Below are positions 55,905 through 64,000 of a DNA stretch of 64,000 nucleotides, in pieces; within the stretch, counting starts at the first letter, position 1, and each line of letters starts with the position of its first letter. The position numbers and the translations under genes were made by a program. Origin of the DNA: Microbispora sp. NBC_01189 (GTDB lineage Bacteria; Actinomycetota; Actinomycetes; Streptosporangiales; Streptosporangiaceae); contig NZ_CP108581.1 of the NCBI RefSeq assembly GCF_036010665.1, forward strand, positions 3,019,501 through 3,083,500, in the 5' to 3' direction. The notes below the pieces were generated by a model. That model saw only the letters and a program-made list of their open reading frames with translations, did not search any database and was not told where the DNA came from.

Positions 55905-56363
55905 GTGGAGGGGACCGTGCGCGAAGGGGCGCACCCCGAGCGCACGATCTACCGCATCACCGAGGCCGGGCGGGCCGAGCTGGCCGACTGGGTCCGCGAC
56001 CTGATCGCGGACCCCGAGCCCGAACGGCCGAGGTTCGAGGCCGCTCTCTCGGTGTGCGGAGTGCTTCCGCCGGACGAGCTGACCGGCCTGTTGCGGCGCC
56101 GGCTGGCCCTGCTGGAGGAGGACGTCGCCGCGCAGCGGGAGGCCCTCGCCGAGTGGCGCCGGGAGACGCCGCGGCTGTTCCTCGTCGAGGCGGAGTACGA
56201 CCTGGCCGTCCGTGCGGCGGAGGCGGCGTGGATCCGGTCCTTCGTCGAGGAACTGACCAGTGGGGCCTTCCCCGACCTGCCCATGTGGCGGGCCTGGCAC
56301 GAGTCGGGACGGATGCCGCCCGAGATGGCCGAACTCGCCGAAAGGGGCCTCACCTCGGACTGA
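55905..56363 (+). CDS. N-terminally truncated PadR-family protein
   Basis: 152 aa from GTG 55905 (frame open from 55860). It begins at the wing, REGAHPERTIYRITEAGRAE, and keeps the C-terminal Vir-like helices (ADWVRDLIADPEPERPRFEA, LLRRRLALLEEDVAAQREAL). The about 60-residue HTH is missing and a TAG lies in frame upstream, so it cannot bind DNA as a normal PadR. CGATCTAG occurs twice just before (about 55845, 55862), perhaps the old operator. Probably a pseudogene. Confidence 0.65.
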   Translation: MEGTVREGAHPERTIYRITEAGRAELADWVRDLIADPEPERPRFEAALSVCGVLPPDELTGLLRRRLALLEEDVAAQREALAEWRRETPRLFLVEAEYDLAVRAAEAAWIRSFVEELTSGAFPDLPMWRAWHESGRMPPEMAELAERGLTSD

Positions 56364-56531
56364 ACCCCAAATGCGAACCCCGGCGCGGTGCGGGAACACC
56401 CCGCCGGGGTCGCGGTCCTCGAACCGAAACCCGCGGACGGATCCGGTCGCAAGGTTGGCAACCGCAAGGATAGCCGGGCTCCCTCCACGGGCCGGTTCGG
56501 ACACCCGTACGAACCGACACAGGAGAAGACG

Positions 56532-57200
56532 ATGGAGAAGATCACGCAGAAGCAGGCGCCCGGCATGGAGGGCGCGATGGCCCGGTGGTACGCGCGCCAG
56601 CGCGCCTCCGCGCCCCAGCTGGCCGCCGTACGGCGGTTCGCGGCCGAGGTCACGGCGGGGCTGCCCGCGGGGGCGGCCGTCCTGGAGGTGGCCCCCGGCC
56701 CGGGTTGTCTGGCCGTCGAGCTGGCCCGGCTCGGGTTCGCGGTGACCGGGCTCGACCTCAGCCGCACGTTCGTGGAGATCGCGACCGGCAACGCCCGCCG
56801 GGCCGGGGTGCGCGTCGACGTGCGGCACGGCGACGCCGCCGACCTCCCGTTCCCCGACCGCTCCTTCGACCTGGTCGTCTGCCAGGCCGCCTTCAAGAAC
56901 TTCGGACGGCCCGTGCGCGCCCTCGACGAGATGCACCGGGTGCTGCGCCCCGGCGGCCGGGCGGTGATCCACGACATGAGCCGGGAGGCGACCCGGGCCG
57001 CCGTCGACGAGGAGATCAGGGGCATGGGGCTCACGCCGCTGAACGCCCTCATGACGAAGGTGCCGCTGCTCGCGCTGCGCCGCCGCGCCTACTCCCGCGA
57101 CCTGTTCGCCCGCCTCGCCGCCGAGAGCGCGTTCGGGACCTGTGAGATCCGTACGGAGGGCATCAGCGTCGAGGTCCGGCTGACCAGACCGGCCCCGTAG
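56532..57200 (+). CDS. Class I SAM-dependent methyltransferase
   Basis: 222 aa from ATG 56532 with AGGAGAAG upstream. Motifs: VLEVAPGPGCLAVELARLGF (I), VTGLDLSRTFVEIA (II), FDLVVCQAAFKNFGRPVRAL, VLRPGGRAVIHDMSREATRA. It resembles the UbiE/COQ5-like group; the substrate is unknown. Confidence 0.92.
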   Translation: MEKITQKQAPGMEGAMARWYARQRASAPQLAAVRRFAAEVTAGLPAGAAVLEVAPGPGCLAVELARLGFAVTGLDLSRTFVEIATGNARRAGVRVDVRHGDAADLPFPDRSFDLVVCQAAFKNFGRPVRALDEMHRVLRPGGRAVIHDMSREATRAAVDEEIRGMGLTPLNALMTKVPLLALRRRAYSRDLFARLAAESAFGTCEIRTEGISVEVRLTRPAP

Positions 57201-57229
57201 GGCCGGCCCCCCGGGCGCCCGCCCCGTCG

Positions 57230-58486
57230 TCAGGACGGGGCGGGTACGGCCGGGGTCTCCTCGTCGGTGACCCGCAGTCCGCGTACGCCGGGGGCCAGCA
57301 GGGCGGCCAGCGTGACCAGGATGATGATCGCGCCGCAGGCGACCAGCGCCGGCCGCGGACCCACCGCGATGGCCACCGGCCCGGCCAGCAGCAGGCCGAG
57401 CGGCCCGAACATCAGGGACCCGAGCGCGTCGTAGGAACTCACCCGCGACAGCGACTCGGCCGGGATCTCGCGCTGCATCGTGGTCTGCCACAGCACGCCG
57501 AAGATGTCGAAGCACACGCCCATCACGAACGCCCCGCCCACGACCGTCCACAGCGGCGCGTCCAGGCCGAGCAGCACGTACGGCGCGGCGGTCGGCAGCG
57601 TGAGCAGCGTGGCGACCAGGATGGGCCGCCGGGGGCGCAGGCGCAGCGTGACGACCACTCCCACGATCATGCCGACGGCCTCGCCCGCGAGGACGGCCGA
57701 CCAGGCGGGCGCGCCGCCGAGCGACTCCTTGGCGACGAGCGGCCCGAGCACGCCGTGGGAGGCCTGCAGCGCCATGACCAGGATCGAGAACTGGGCGACG
57801 ACCACCCACAGCCACTGGCGGGAGGCGAACTCGCGCCAGCCGTCCCGCAGTTCGGCCGCCACCGAGTGCCCGCCGCCCGCCGCGCGCTCGGCCGGGGTGA
57901 GCCGCAGCAGCGCGATCAGCACGGCGGCCACGGCGAACATGGCCCCGCTGACGGTCAGTGCCCAGCCGCTCCCCAGCAGGACCACGGCGGCGCCGCTCAG
58001 CACCAGGCCGGCGACGCGGGAGACGTTCTGGCCCAGCCCCAGCAGCGCGTTCGCGGTCTGCAGCCGGTCGGCGGGCACCACGTCCGGGATGATGCCGGTC
58101 AGCGCGGGGAACAGGGCCGCGGCGGCGATGCCGCTCACCGCGCTCGCGACCACGAGGGCGGGCAACGGCGTCCAGCCGGTGAGCATCATCGCGGCCAGGC
58201 AGAAGTACGCCGCCGCGTTGAGCGACTCGCCCACCATCATGACCCGGTGGCGCGGCAGCCGGTCGGCGATCACCCCGCCGACGAGGATGAACAGCACCAT
58301 CGGCAGCGCCTCGGCGGTGAGCACGGCCGACAGCGTCGTGGCGGTCGCGCCCGGAAGGCCGAGCACGCCGAAGGCGAGGGCCACCGGCGCGAAGGCGGTG
58401 CCGAGCACGGAGATCGTCCGGGCCGCCAGCAGCAGGGCGAACCGCCGATCCCCGAGCAGGCCGAGATCTCGGCGCACACCGGCCAT
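57230..58486 (-). CDS. MFS transporter (drug-efflux type)
   Basis: 418 aa from ATG 58486 with CGGAG upstream. Twelve hydrophobic segments; GGVIADRLPRHRVMMVGESL is the loop 2-3 motif; FASRQWLWVVVAQFSILVMA lies after the central loop. It matches the MFS_3/enterobactin exporter-like group. Confidence 0.92.
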   Translation of the reverse strand: MAGVRRDLGLLGDRRFALLLAARTISVLGTAFAPVALAFGVLGLPGATATTLSAVLTAEALPMVLFILVGGVIADRLPRHRVMMVGESLNAAAYFCLAAMMLTGWTPLPALVVASAVSGIAAAALFPALTGIIPDVVPADRLQTANALLGLGQNVSRVAGLVLSGAAVVLLGSGWALTVSGAMFAVAAVLIALLRLTPAERAAGGGHSVAAELRDGWREFASRQWLWVVVAQFSILVMALQASHGVLGPLVAKESLGGAPAWSAVLAGEAVGMIVGVVVTLRLRPRRPILVATLLTLPTAAPYVLLGLDAPLWTVVGGAFVMGVCFDIFGVLWQTTMQREIPAESLSRVSSYDALGSLMFGPLGLLLAGPVAIAVGPRPALVACGAIIILVTLAALLAPGVRGLRVTDEETPAVPAPS

Positions 58487-58798
58487 GTGAGAACTCCGGG
58501 AGACGGGGTGGACGTGGGGACGGGCGGACGCCGCGAAAGGACGACAGTCCATCGTGCCGCTCCCGCACCCGTCCGTCATCTCATTTATCGCCGCGGCGCC
58601 GCCGCTGGCAGGCCGCCGGGAAGCCGCCGGGGATTCGCCCTGTCCACCTCGGTTGACGTGCTGAGAACTTCCCGGGGAGACCAAGTGGGGTCCAGCGCCT
58701 ATCCTTGGGAGGCAGGGGTAGTCTCGGCGGGAAGACAAGAGCGATCCTTCCGGAATTCCGCTCTTGTGCATGTCCTGGGGAAGGTGGACGGCGGGTTC
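58487..58798. other. Divergent intergenic region
   Basis: About 312 bp between the MFS gene and the PP2C gene. The PP2C frame is open through part of it, so a longer N-terminus is possible (for example GTG near 58766). No RNA gene or clear operator is seen. Confidence 0.4.
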
Positions 58799-60379
58799 AT
58801 GGGCGGAGGTGATCGCATTCTGCGGCTGACCCCTGTGAACAGTTCGCCCGACGGGTCCGGCGAACCCCCGCGGGAAGCCGTCGCCGCCGTCGTGCAGGCC
58901 ACGCTCGACGCGCTGCCGACCCAGGGCGTCTGGCAGCTGCCGATCCGCGACCCGGCCGGCGCCGTCGTCGACTTCGAGGTGCTCGCGGCGAGCCCGGAGG
59001 CCCGCGACATCAAGGACCGCGTCGGCAAGGAACTCGTCGGCCTGCGCATGCTGGAGGGATACCCGAGCGTCGCAGGCTCGCCGCTGTGGGAGGCCTGCCT
59101 GCGGGTCCTGGCGTCCGGGGAGGCCGAGGACGTCTCTCCCTACGTCCACAGGGAGGACGACGACGGCGTCCCCTACCTGTCCACCTACAGCGTCCGCGTG
59201 GCCGCGCTGCAGGGCGGCGTCTTCCTGTCCTGGGTGCGTCACGACAGGGAGGAGCGGCTGTCCACCCGGCTGCTGCACACCGAGCGCCTCGGTCACCTGG
59301 GATGGGGCCACTGGAGCCTGGTGACCGGCGAGGTCGAGTGGTCCGACCAGCTCTACGTGATCCACGGGCGCGACGTGGCCGACGGCCCGTTCCCGCTGGA
59401 GCACTACCGCGAGATCGCCCACCCCGACGACGTGCCCGTCGTCGACCACGCCCTCTCCACGCTCGTCGGGAGCGGCGGGCCGCACGAGTTCGAGCTGCGC
59501 ATCCGCGTCGGCCGGGAGTACCGGCACATCAGGACCACGGCCGAGGTCACCAGAGACGCCGCGGGGCGGCCCGTCGAGATCCACGGCGTGGTCCAGGACG
59601 TCACCGACTGGCGCAGGACCGCCGACGAACTGGCGGAGGTCAGCCAGCGGCTGGAGGAGGAGTCACAGCTCACCGCGCGCCTGCAGGGCATCATCCTGCC
59701 GGTGCAGGACACCGTGCCCGGGCTGCAGCTCGGCGTACGGTACTTCCCCGCCGAGACGGCCCCGCTGGGCGGGGACTGGTACCAGGCCATCCACCTCGAC
59801 AACGAGGAGGCGCTGCTGGCCGTCGGCGACGTCGCCGGGCACGGCCTGGCCGCGGCCTCCGCCATGGCGAAGCTGCGGCACGCGATCACCGGGCTGGCCT
59901 TCGCCGACCACGACCCGGCGCGGATCCTCGTCGCGCTGAACCGGCTGCTGCGGCGGATGCGGCCCGACGTGCTCGCCACGGCGGTGGTCGCGCGCTACCG
60001 GGTCGAGGACCGCACGCTCACGTGGACCCACGCGGGTCACCCCCCGATGCTGCTGGTGCGGGGTGACAAGGTGCACCGGCTGCTGCATCCCGGCGTTCTC
60101 CTCGGGGTCTTCGAGAGCGTGACCTACACGTGCGCACAGGTCCGGCTGGAGCCGGACGACCTGCTCCTGATGTTCACCGACGGCCTCATCGAACGACCGG
60201 GCCGGGACCTGTTCGAGGGTTTGGACATCCTCAGCGCGGCCATATCGGAGGTCGTGCCGAAAGCGCCTCCGGACGAGAGGGTGGCGGCCGTCATGGAGGT
60301 CCTCGCCCCGAGCAACACCGGCGACGACACCTGCATCCTCGTCGCGCGCATCATGCCGAACGCTTTGGAAGTGTCCTGA
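58799..60379 (+). CDS. PAS-domain SpoIIE/RsbU-type PP2C phosphatase
   Basis: 526 aa from ATG 58799; the start is uncertain. Two PAS-like regions (about 40-150 and 165-270, the latter ending HGVVQDVTDWRRTADELAE). A short coiled coil leads to the phosphatase (300-526): GGDWYQA (324), GDVAGHGLAAASAM (343), LLMFTDGLIERPG and GDDTCILVAR with metal Asp residues. It should dephosphorylate the STAS protein encoded next. Confidence 0.93.
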   Translation: MGGGDRILRLTPVNSSPDGSGEPPREAVAAVVQATLDALPTQGVWQLPIRDPAGAVVDFEVLAASPEARDIKDRVGKELVGLRMLEGYPSVAGSPLWEACLRVLASGEAEDVSPYVHREDDDGVPYLSTYSVRVAALQGGVFLSWVRHDREERLSTRLLHTERLGHLGWGHWSLVTGEVEWSDQLYVIHGRDVADGPFPLEHYREIAHPDDVPVVDHALSTLVGSGGPHEFELRIRVGREYRHIRTTAEVTRDAAGRPVEIHGVVQDVTDWRRTADELAEVSQRLEEESQLTARLQGIILPVQDTVPGLQLGVRYFPAETAPLGGDWYQAIHLDNEEALLAVGDVAGHGLAAASAMAKLRHAITGLAFADHDPARILVALNRLLRRMRPDVLATAVVARYRVEDRTLTWTHAGHPPMLLVRGDKVHRLLHPGVLLGVFESVTYTCAQVRLEPDDLLLMFTDGLIERPGRDLFEGLDILSAAISEVVPKAPPDERVAAVMEVLAPSNTGDDTCILVARIMPNALEVS

Positions 60380-60768
60380 TGTCCGAACTCCATATCTCGA
60401 CAGAGCCGATCACGCCCGACGCCGGAGACGCTGGGAGCAGCGGAAGCCTCGGAGTGGTGACGGTGCGGGGCACGCTCGACTTCATCACCCACGAGGCGGC
60501 CTCCGAGATCTTCGACAAGGCCTTCGCGCAGTACGGGCCGCACCTGGTGATGGACCTCCTGGGGCTCGACTTCCTGGACTCCAGGGCGACCGGCCTGCTG
60601 GTGAGCTGCTGGAAGCGCGCACTCGACGAAGGGGGCTGGCTGGCTCTCGTCGCGGTGGAGAAGGGCGCGGCGCGCGCTCTGTGGATCACTGGCCTGGCGT
60701 CCCACGTCCCGGTCTTCCCCACCGTCGAGGCCGCCCTCGCCGCCGCTCCGCCGCACGCCACCCAATAG
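60379..60768 (+). CDS. STAS-domain anti-sigma factor antagonist
   Basis: 129 aa; ATG overlaps the phosphatase stop (TGATG). VVTVRGTLDFITHEAASEIF, LVMDLLGLDFLDSRATGLLV with Ser at the phosphorylation position, and AARALWITGLASHVPVFPTV. It forms a partner-switch pair with the PP2C protein; the HATPase partner is not adjacent. Confidence 0.92.
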   Translation: MSELHISTEPITPDAGDAGSSGSLGVVTVRGTLDFITHEAASEIFDKAFAQYGPHLVMDLLGLDFLDSRATGLLVSCWKRALDEGGWLALVAVEKGAARALWITGLASHVPVFPTVEAALAAAPPHATQ

Positions 60769-60897
60769 CAGACCCCCAATAGCCCCTCAACTCCTCCTCA
60801 CGCGCCGCCATGGGCGGGATAGAGCCGCAGGGCGCGGGTACCACCCCGGCAGGACGGCCGGGCCGGGAGCCCGGAGGGGCCTGGAGGGGGCGAGGCC

Positions 60898-61374
60898 ATG
60901 AAACGTCTCATCGCAGGCGCGGCGGCGCTCGCGGCCGCGGGCCTCGGAGTGGCGCGCTGGGCCGCGGCGCGCGCCCGGACGCCCGTCCCGGCGAAGGACC
61001 CTCTCGGGGCCGGCCGCTGGCTCGGCGTCACGATCAACCGGCCGCCCGAGGAGGTCGCCCCCGGCGAGAGCCTGCCCGAGCCGCTGACCCGCGTGGACGC
61101 GGAGGTGCGGATGAACCGGGCGCCGGGCGGCCGGGGCACGGAGCTCTACGCCCGCCCACGGGAGCGTACGGCGCGCGCCGAAGGCGCCTTGGCCCGGCTG
61201 CGCGGCGAGGACTCGTGTACGGCGGTCCGTACGGCGCTGCGCGAGGCGAAGTCCCTGCTGGAGACGGGCGACGTGCTGCGGTCGGACGAGGAGGTCGCCA
61301 CCACCCGGCCCACCCTGCCGGGAAAGGTCCTCGACCTGGCACTCGGCCGGGCGTCGGAAGGGGGACGGCTGTGA
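60898..61374 (+). CDS. Membrane-anchored protein, unknown
   Basis: 158 aa. An N-terminal hydrophobic anchor (RLIAGAAALAAAGLGVARW) is followed by WLGVTINRPPEEVAPGESLP, a TRVDAEVRMNRAPGGRGTEL segment and a helical end (CTAVRTALREAKSLLETGDV). The pattern recalls small SRPBCC-like actinobacterial proteins. It overlaps the dehydrogenase start by four bases and is co-translated with it. Confidence 0.8.
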   Translation: MKRLIAGAAALAAAGLGVARWAAARARTPVPAKDPLGAGRWLGVTINRPPEEVAPGESLPEPLTRVDAEVRMNRAPGGRGTELYARPRERTARAEGALARLRGEDSCTAVRTALREAKSLLETGDVLRSDEEVATTRPTLPGKVLDLALGRASEGGRL

Positions 61375-62546
61375 AGGCGGTGTGCTGGCAGGGCGTGAAC
61401 GAGCTGTCGGTCGAGCGGGTGCCCGACCCCGCGATCCGCAACGCCCAGGACGCGATCGTGAAGGTGACGGCCAGCACCACCTGCGGCTCCGACCTGCACC
61501 TGCTCGGCGGCCACATCCCGGCGATGCGGGCGGGTGACGTCATCGGGCACGAGTTCCTCGGCGAGATCGTGGAGACGGGCCCGGAGGTGACCCGGCACCG
61601 GCCGGGCGACCGGGTGGTGGTCTGCTCGATCATCGGCTGCGGCCGCTGCTGGTCGTGCCGGCACGGCGACTGGTCCCTGTGCGAGAACAGCAACCCCAAC
61701 CCGGGCATCACGGACCTGATGTGGGGTGGGTCGACGGCCGGGATCTTCGGCTACTCCCACGCGATGGGAGGCTTCCGGGGCAGCCACGCCGAGTACGTCC
61801 GGGTGCCCTTCGCCGACCACAACGCGTTCGCCGTGCCCGAGAACGTCTCCGACATGGACGCCGTGTTCGCCTCCGACGCCGTCCCGACGGGATGGATGGG
61901 CGCCGACCTCGGCGGCGTACGGCCGGGGGACGTGGTCGCGGTGTGGGGCTGCGGCGGCGTCGGCCAGATGGCCGCCAGAGCCGCGATGCTTCTCGGCGCC
62001 GAACGGGTCGTCGCGATCGACCGCCACGCCGAACGACTGGCCATGGCCAGCCGCCACGTCGGCTGCGAGGTGGTCGACTACACGGCCACCGACGTCGTCT
62101 CCGAACTCCGCGAGCGCACCGGCGGGCGGGGCCCGGACGTGTGCATCGAGGCCGTCGGCATGGAGGCGGACAGCACCGGCCTGCGGCGCGTGTACGACGG
62201 GGTCAGGCAGCGGCTCCGCCTGGAGCAGGACCGCCCGGCCGCCGTACGGGAGGCGATCCACGCCTGCCGCACGGGCGGCTCGGTTTTCGTGCTCGGCGTC
62301 TTCGCCGGGTTCGTGGACAGGTTTCCGCTCGGCGCGCTGATGAACAAGGGCCTCACGCTGCGGGGCGCGCAGCAGCACGGCCAGCGGTACATCCCGAAGC
62401 TGCTCGAACTGATCGACCGGGGAGACCTCAAGCCGTCCCACCTCGCGACGCACACGATGACCCTCGATGAGGGGCCCAGGGGCTACGACCTGTTCAGGAA
62501 CAGGAAGGACGGCTGCGTGCGGGCCGTGTTCCGCCCCTGGATCTGA
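61371..62546 (+). CDS. Zinc-dependent alcohol dehydrogenase (MDR family)
   Basis: 391 aa from GTG 61371. Catalytic zinc ligands in TTCGSDLHLLGG and VIGHEFLGEI; structural zinc Cys in CSIIGCGRCWSCRHGDWSLC; NAD-binding VAVWGCGGVGQMAARAAMLL. Similar to glutathione-independent formaldehyde dehydrogenase-like proteins; the substrate is unknown. Coupled to the membrane-anchored protein upstream. Confidence 0.93.
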   Translation: MKAVCWQGVNELSVERVPDPAIRNAQDAIVKVTASTTCGSDLHLLGGHIPAMRAGDVIGHEFLGEIVETGPEVTRHRPGDRVVVCSIIGCGRCWSCRHGDWSLCENSNPNPGITDLMWGGSTAGIFGYSHAMGGFRGSHAEYVRVPFADHNAFAVPENVSDMDAVFASDAVPTGWMGADLGGVRPGDVVAVWGCGGVGQMAARAAMLLGAERVVAIDRHAERLAMASRHVGCEVVDYTATDVVSELRERTGGRGPDVCIEAVGMEADSTGLRRVYDGVRQRLRLEQDRPAAVREAIHACRTGGSVFVLGVFAGFVDRFPLGALMNKGLTLRGAQQHGQRYIPKLLELIDRGDLKPSHLATHTMTLDEGPRGYDLFRNRKDGCVRAVFRPWI

Positions 62547-62587
62547 GGCTCCGGACCTGAAGCCGGCGCGGGCAGGCGTGAGAGCGA

Positions 62588-62614
62588 CCCGCCGTCCCGT
62601 GACGGGACGGCGGG
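62588..62614. terminator. Bidirectional terminator-like hairpin
   Basis: A perfect 12-bp stem (CCCGCCGTCCCG / CGGGACGGCGGG) with a TGA loop lies between the dehydrogenase gene and the convergent 35-aa gene. Confidence 0.85.
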
Positions 62615-62623
62615 CGCGCGATC

Positions 62624-62731
62624 TCAGCGTACGGCTGGGGCGGCCAGCCGTTCCGCCTCCTGGTGCAGCGCCTCGATGAGGACGAACTCCAGCCGGAGCT
62701 CCTCGTCCACGAGGCTGTCGAGGACGTCCAT
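62624..62731 (-). CDS. 35-residue small protein
   Basis: ATG 62731 with a strong AAGGAGG five bases upstream. The peptide is acidic and helical: DVLDSLVDEELRLEFVLIEA, then LHQEAERLAAPAVR. A perfect terminator lies 10 bases after the stop. The ribosome site and terminator support a real gene; no family is known. Confidence 0.65.
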   Translation of the reverse strand: MDVLDSLVDEELRLEFVLIEALHQEAERLAAPAVR

Positions 62732-63017
62732 CCGGGCCTCCTTGTTTCCAAGACGCCCCGCGGCGCGCGGTGGTTCACCGGGTGCCCGGACGAATCCGGG
62801 ACGGGACGCAGGCGATTCCCCCGCTCGGAGGACGGCTACCCAGAACAGGCCCGGCCTCACTCACATCCGTCACAGAAATTGACACTCGTCTCAGCGGCAG
62901 CCGAAAAGAAGAGGCGGAAAGCCGGAGACACGCGGGGAGACGGCCGATCGCGGCCTATGATGAGAGGTTCGGAGATATCTGAAGAACAGATGCCCTCAGG
63001 GGGAGTGTATCACAAGA
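62732..63017 (+). promoter_or_regulatory. Promoter region of the HelD-like gene
   Basis: About 286 bp. TTGACA occurs at about 62879 and a TATGAT -10-like hexamer at about 62957; they are too far apart to form one promoter. I find no rifamycin-associated inverted repeat. The 35-aa gene is divergent. Confidence 0.4.
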
Positions 63018-64000
63018 ATGAGTGACCGTCAAACAGACGCCGCTCGCGCCGAGGCCCTGCGGTGTGAACAGGAGTACGTCTCCATGCTGTACGAACGCCT
63101 CGACGTCGCCCGCGACCGGGCGGGCCGCGGGATGCGCGACGTACTGGCCCGGGGCGCCTCGGGGAACAGACAGGCGCTCGTGGAGCGGGAGGTGACGGCG
63201 GCCGAGCACGCCCGCCGCCACGCGCGGTTGTCGGCCGTCGAACGCGGCCTCTGCTTCGGCCGCGTCGACGACGGCGAGGGCCAGACCCTCTACATCGGGC
63301 GCGCCGGGCTCCGCGACGACGACCACACGTCCGTGCTCGTGGACTGGCGGGCCCCGGCCGCACGCCCCTTCTACGTCGCCACCCCCGGCGACCCCGGGGG
63401 TCTCGTACGCCGCCGTCACCTGCACACCCGGGACCGCAGGGTCGTGGGGATCGACGACGAGGTCTTCGACCTCGACCGGATGGCCGACGCCGACCGCCGT
63501 ACGCTCGTCGGCGAGGCCGCCCTGCTCGCGGCGTTGCGGCGGGGGCGCACCGGACGCATGGGCGAGGTCGTCGCGACGATCCAGCGGGAGCAGGACCGGG
63601 TGATCCGTTCGGGCCTCGCGGGGGCGCTGGTCGTGCAGGGCGGGCCGGGCACCGGCAAGACCGTCGCCGCGCTGCACCGCGCGGCGTACCTGCTCTACAC
63701 GCACCGTGACACGCTGGAACGGCGCGGCATCCTCGTCGTCGCGCCCAACGCGACCTTCTCCCGGTACATCGGCCAGGTGCTCCCGGCGCTGGGCGAGACC
63801 CAGGTGGTGCTCACCAGCCTGGGCGGGCTCCACCCCGGGGTACGGGCCGAGGCCGAGGACGGGCCGGCCACCGCCGTCGTGAAGGGCGATCCGCGCATGG
63901 CCCGGGTGATCGAGGAGGCCGTACGGGACCGTGAGCGTGTGCCGGAGGGCGACCTGGAGGTGCGGATCCCCGTCCGCACGTCCCTGCGCGGCGGCGTGGA
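63018..64000 (+). CDS. helD: HelD-like superfamily 1 helicase/ATPase (C-terminus beyond window)
   Basis: 327 codons are seen from ATG 63018. An N-terminal coiled arm (AEALRCEQEYVSMLYERLDV) precedes YIGRAGLRDDDHTSVLVDWR and AAARPFYVATPGDP, typical of HelD. Walker A is GGPGTGKTVAALHRAAYLLY (from residue 208). HelD proteins release stalled RNA polymerase and can protect it from rifamycins. The rest lies outside the window. Confidence 0.9.
   Translation, partial: MSDRQTDAARAEALRCEQEYVSMLYERLDVARDRAGRGMRDVLARGASGNRQALVEREVTAAEHARRHARLSAVERGLCFGRVDDGEGQTLYIGRAGLRDDDHTSVLVDWRAPAARPFYVATPGDPGGLVRRRHLHTRDRRVVGIDDEVFDLDRMADADRRTLVGEAALLAALRRGRTGRMGEVVATIQREQDRVIRSGLAGALVVQGGPGTGKTVAALHRAAYLLYTHRDTLERRGILVVAPNATFSRYIGQVLPALGETQVVLTSLGGLHPGVRAEAEDGPATAVVKGDPRMARVIEEAVRDRERVPEGDLEVRIPVRTSLRGGV

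Overview
The window comes from a high-GC actinobacterial chromosome. A Streptosporangiales-like relative (Nonomuraea/Microbispora type) is my best guess. The grounds are GTG/TTG starts, four-base stop/start overlaps, WhiJ-type XRE/DUF397/HATPase genes, a DUF574 methyltransferase, a SARP regulator, a DLW-39 small protein and a pSAM2-type integrative element. The genus is inference. No database search was possible, so family names rest on motifs I recognise.

Layout. (1) 1-4110, minus: an ATP-grasp RiPP-maturase-like enzyme, a SARP/NB-ARC regulator, a small aroma-sacti-like protein and a class III cyclase/ATPase (cut by the window edge). This looks like one regulatory or peptide-modification cluster. 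(2) 4592-5825: a crcB-DUF190-crcB fluoride-export operon. (3) 5934-10955: a His-tailed protein with a probable frameshift, a PASTA protein, an ArsB/NhaD-type transporter and a CBS protein; a TnpB (IS605-type) element sits exactly between the last two. (4) 11075-19915: housekeeping and signalling genes (double Nudix, aldo-keto reductase, ArsR/SRPBCC, STAS, DUF574, a WhiJ-like cluster, DLW-39, HAD hydrolase). (5) 20044-36745: tRNA-Ala(TGC) used as attB by an actinomycete integrative and conjugative element (AICE). Its order is int, xis, repSA-like, zinc-ribbon protein, FtsK-like tra, two small proteins, pra-like activator, then cargo. The cargo holds an orphan plus-strand gene, a PP2C / HTH-sensor / HATPase / XRE signalling group, a 150-bp nested inverted repeat, immunity-like debris and a group II intron that splits an Imm53 gene. 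The 3' part of the tRNA is repeated twice on the right (34949, 35700), and an arm-type 11-bp-periodic repeat occurs at four extra places, so several elements have entered this site. (6) 36811-50719: GntR and MFS pair, then a carbohydrate island (secreted hydrolase-CBM13, sugar ABC transporter, secreted ricin-type lectin, SMP-30 protein, GH27-CBM13) with LacI-type operator-like sites. (7) 50942-64000: membrane protein, DUF72, RlmG-like methyltransferase, PadR/HAAS pair, CPBP protease, truncated PadR, methyltransferase, MFS, PP2C-STAS pair, Zn-dependent dehydrogenase, a 35-aa gene and the start of a HelD-like helicase.

The strongest second-look items are the antisense group II intron in imm53, whose removal restores an in-frame 105-codon gene; the repeated att/arm structure; the TnpB element that appears to supply the ribosome-binding site of the downstream transporter; the large nested inverted repeat inside the AICE; the CTAG-type operators shared by AICE promoters; and the ATP-grasp/SARP cluster.
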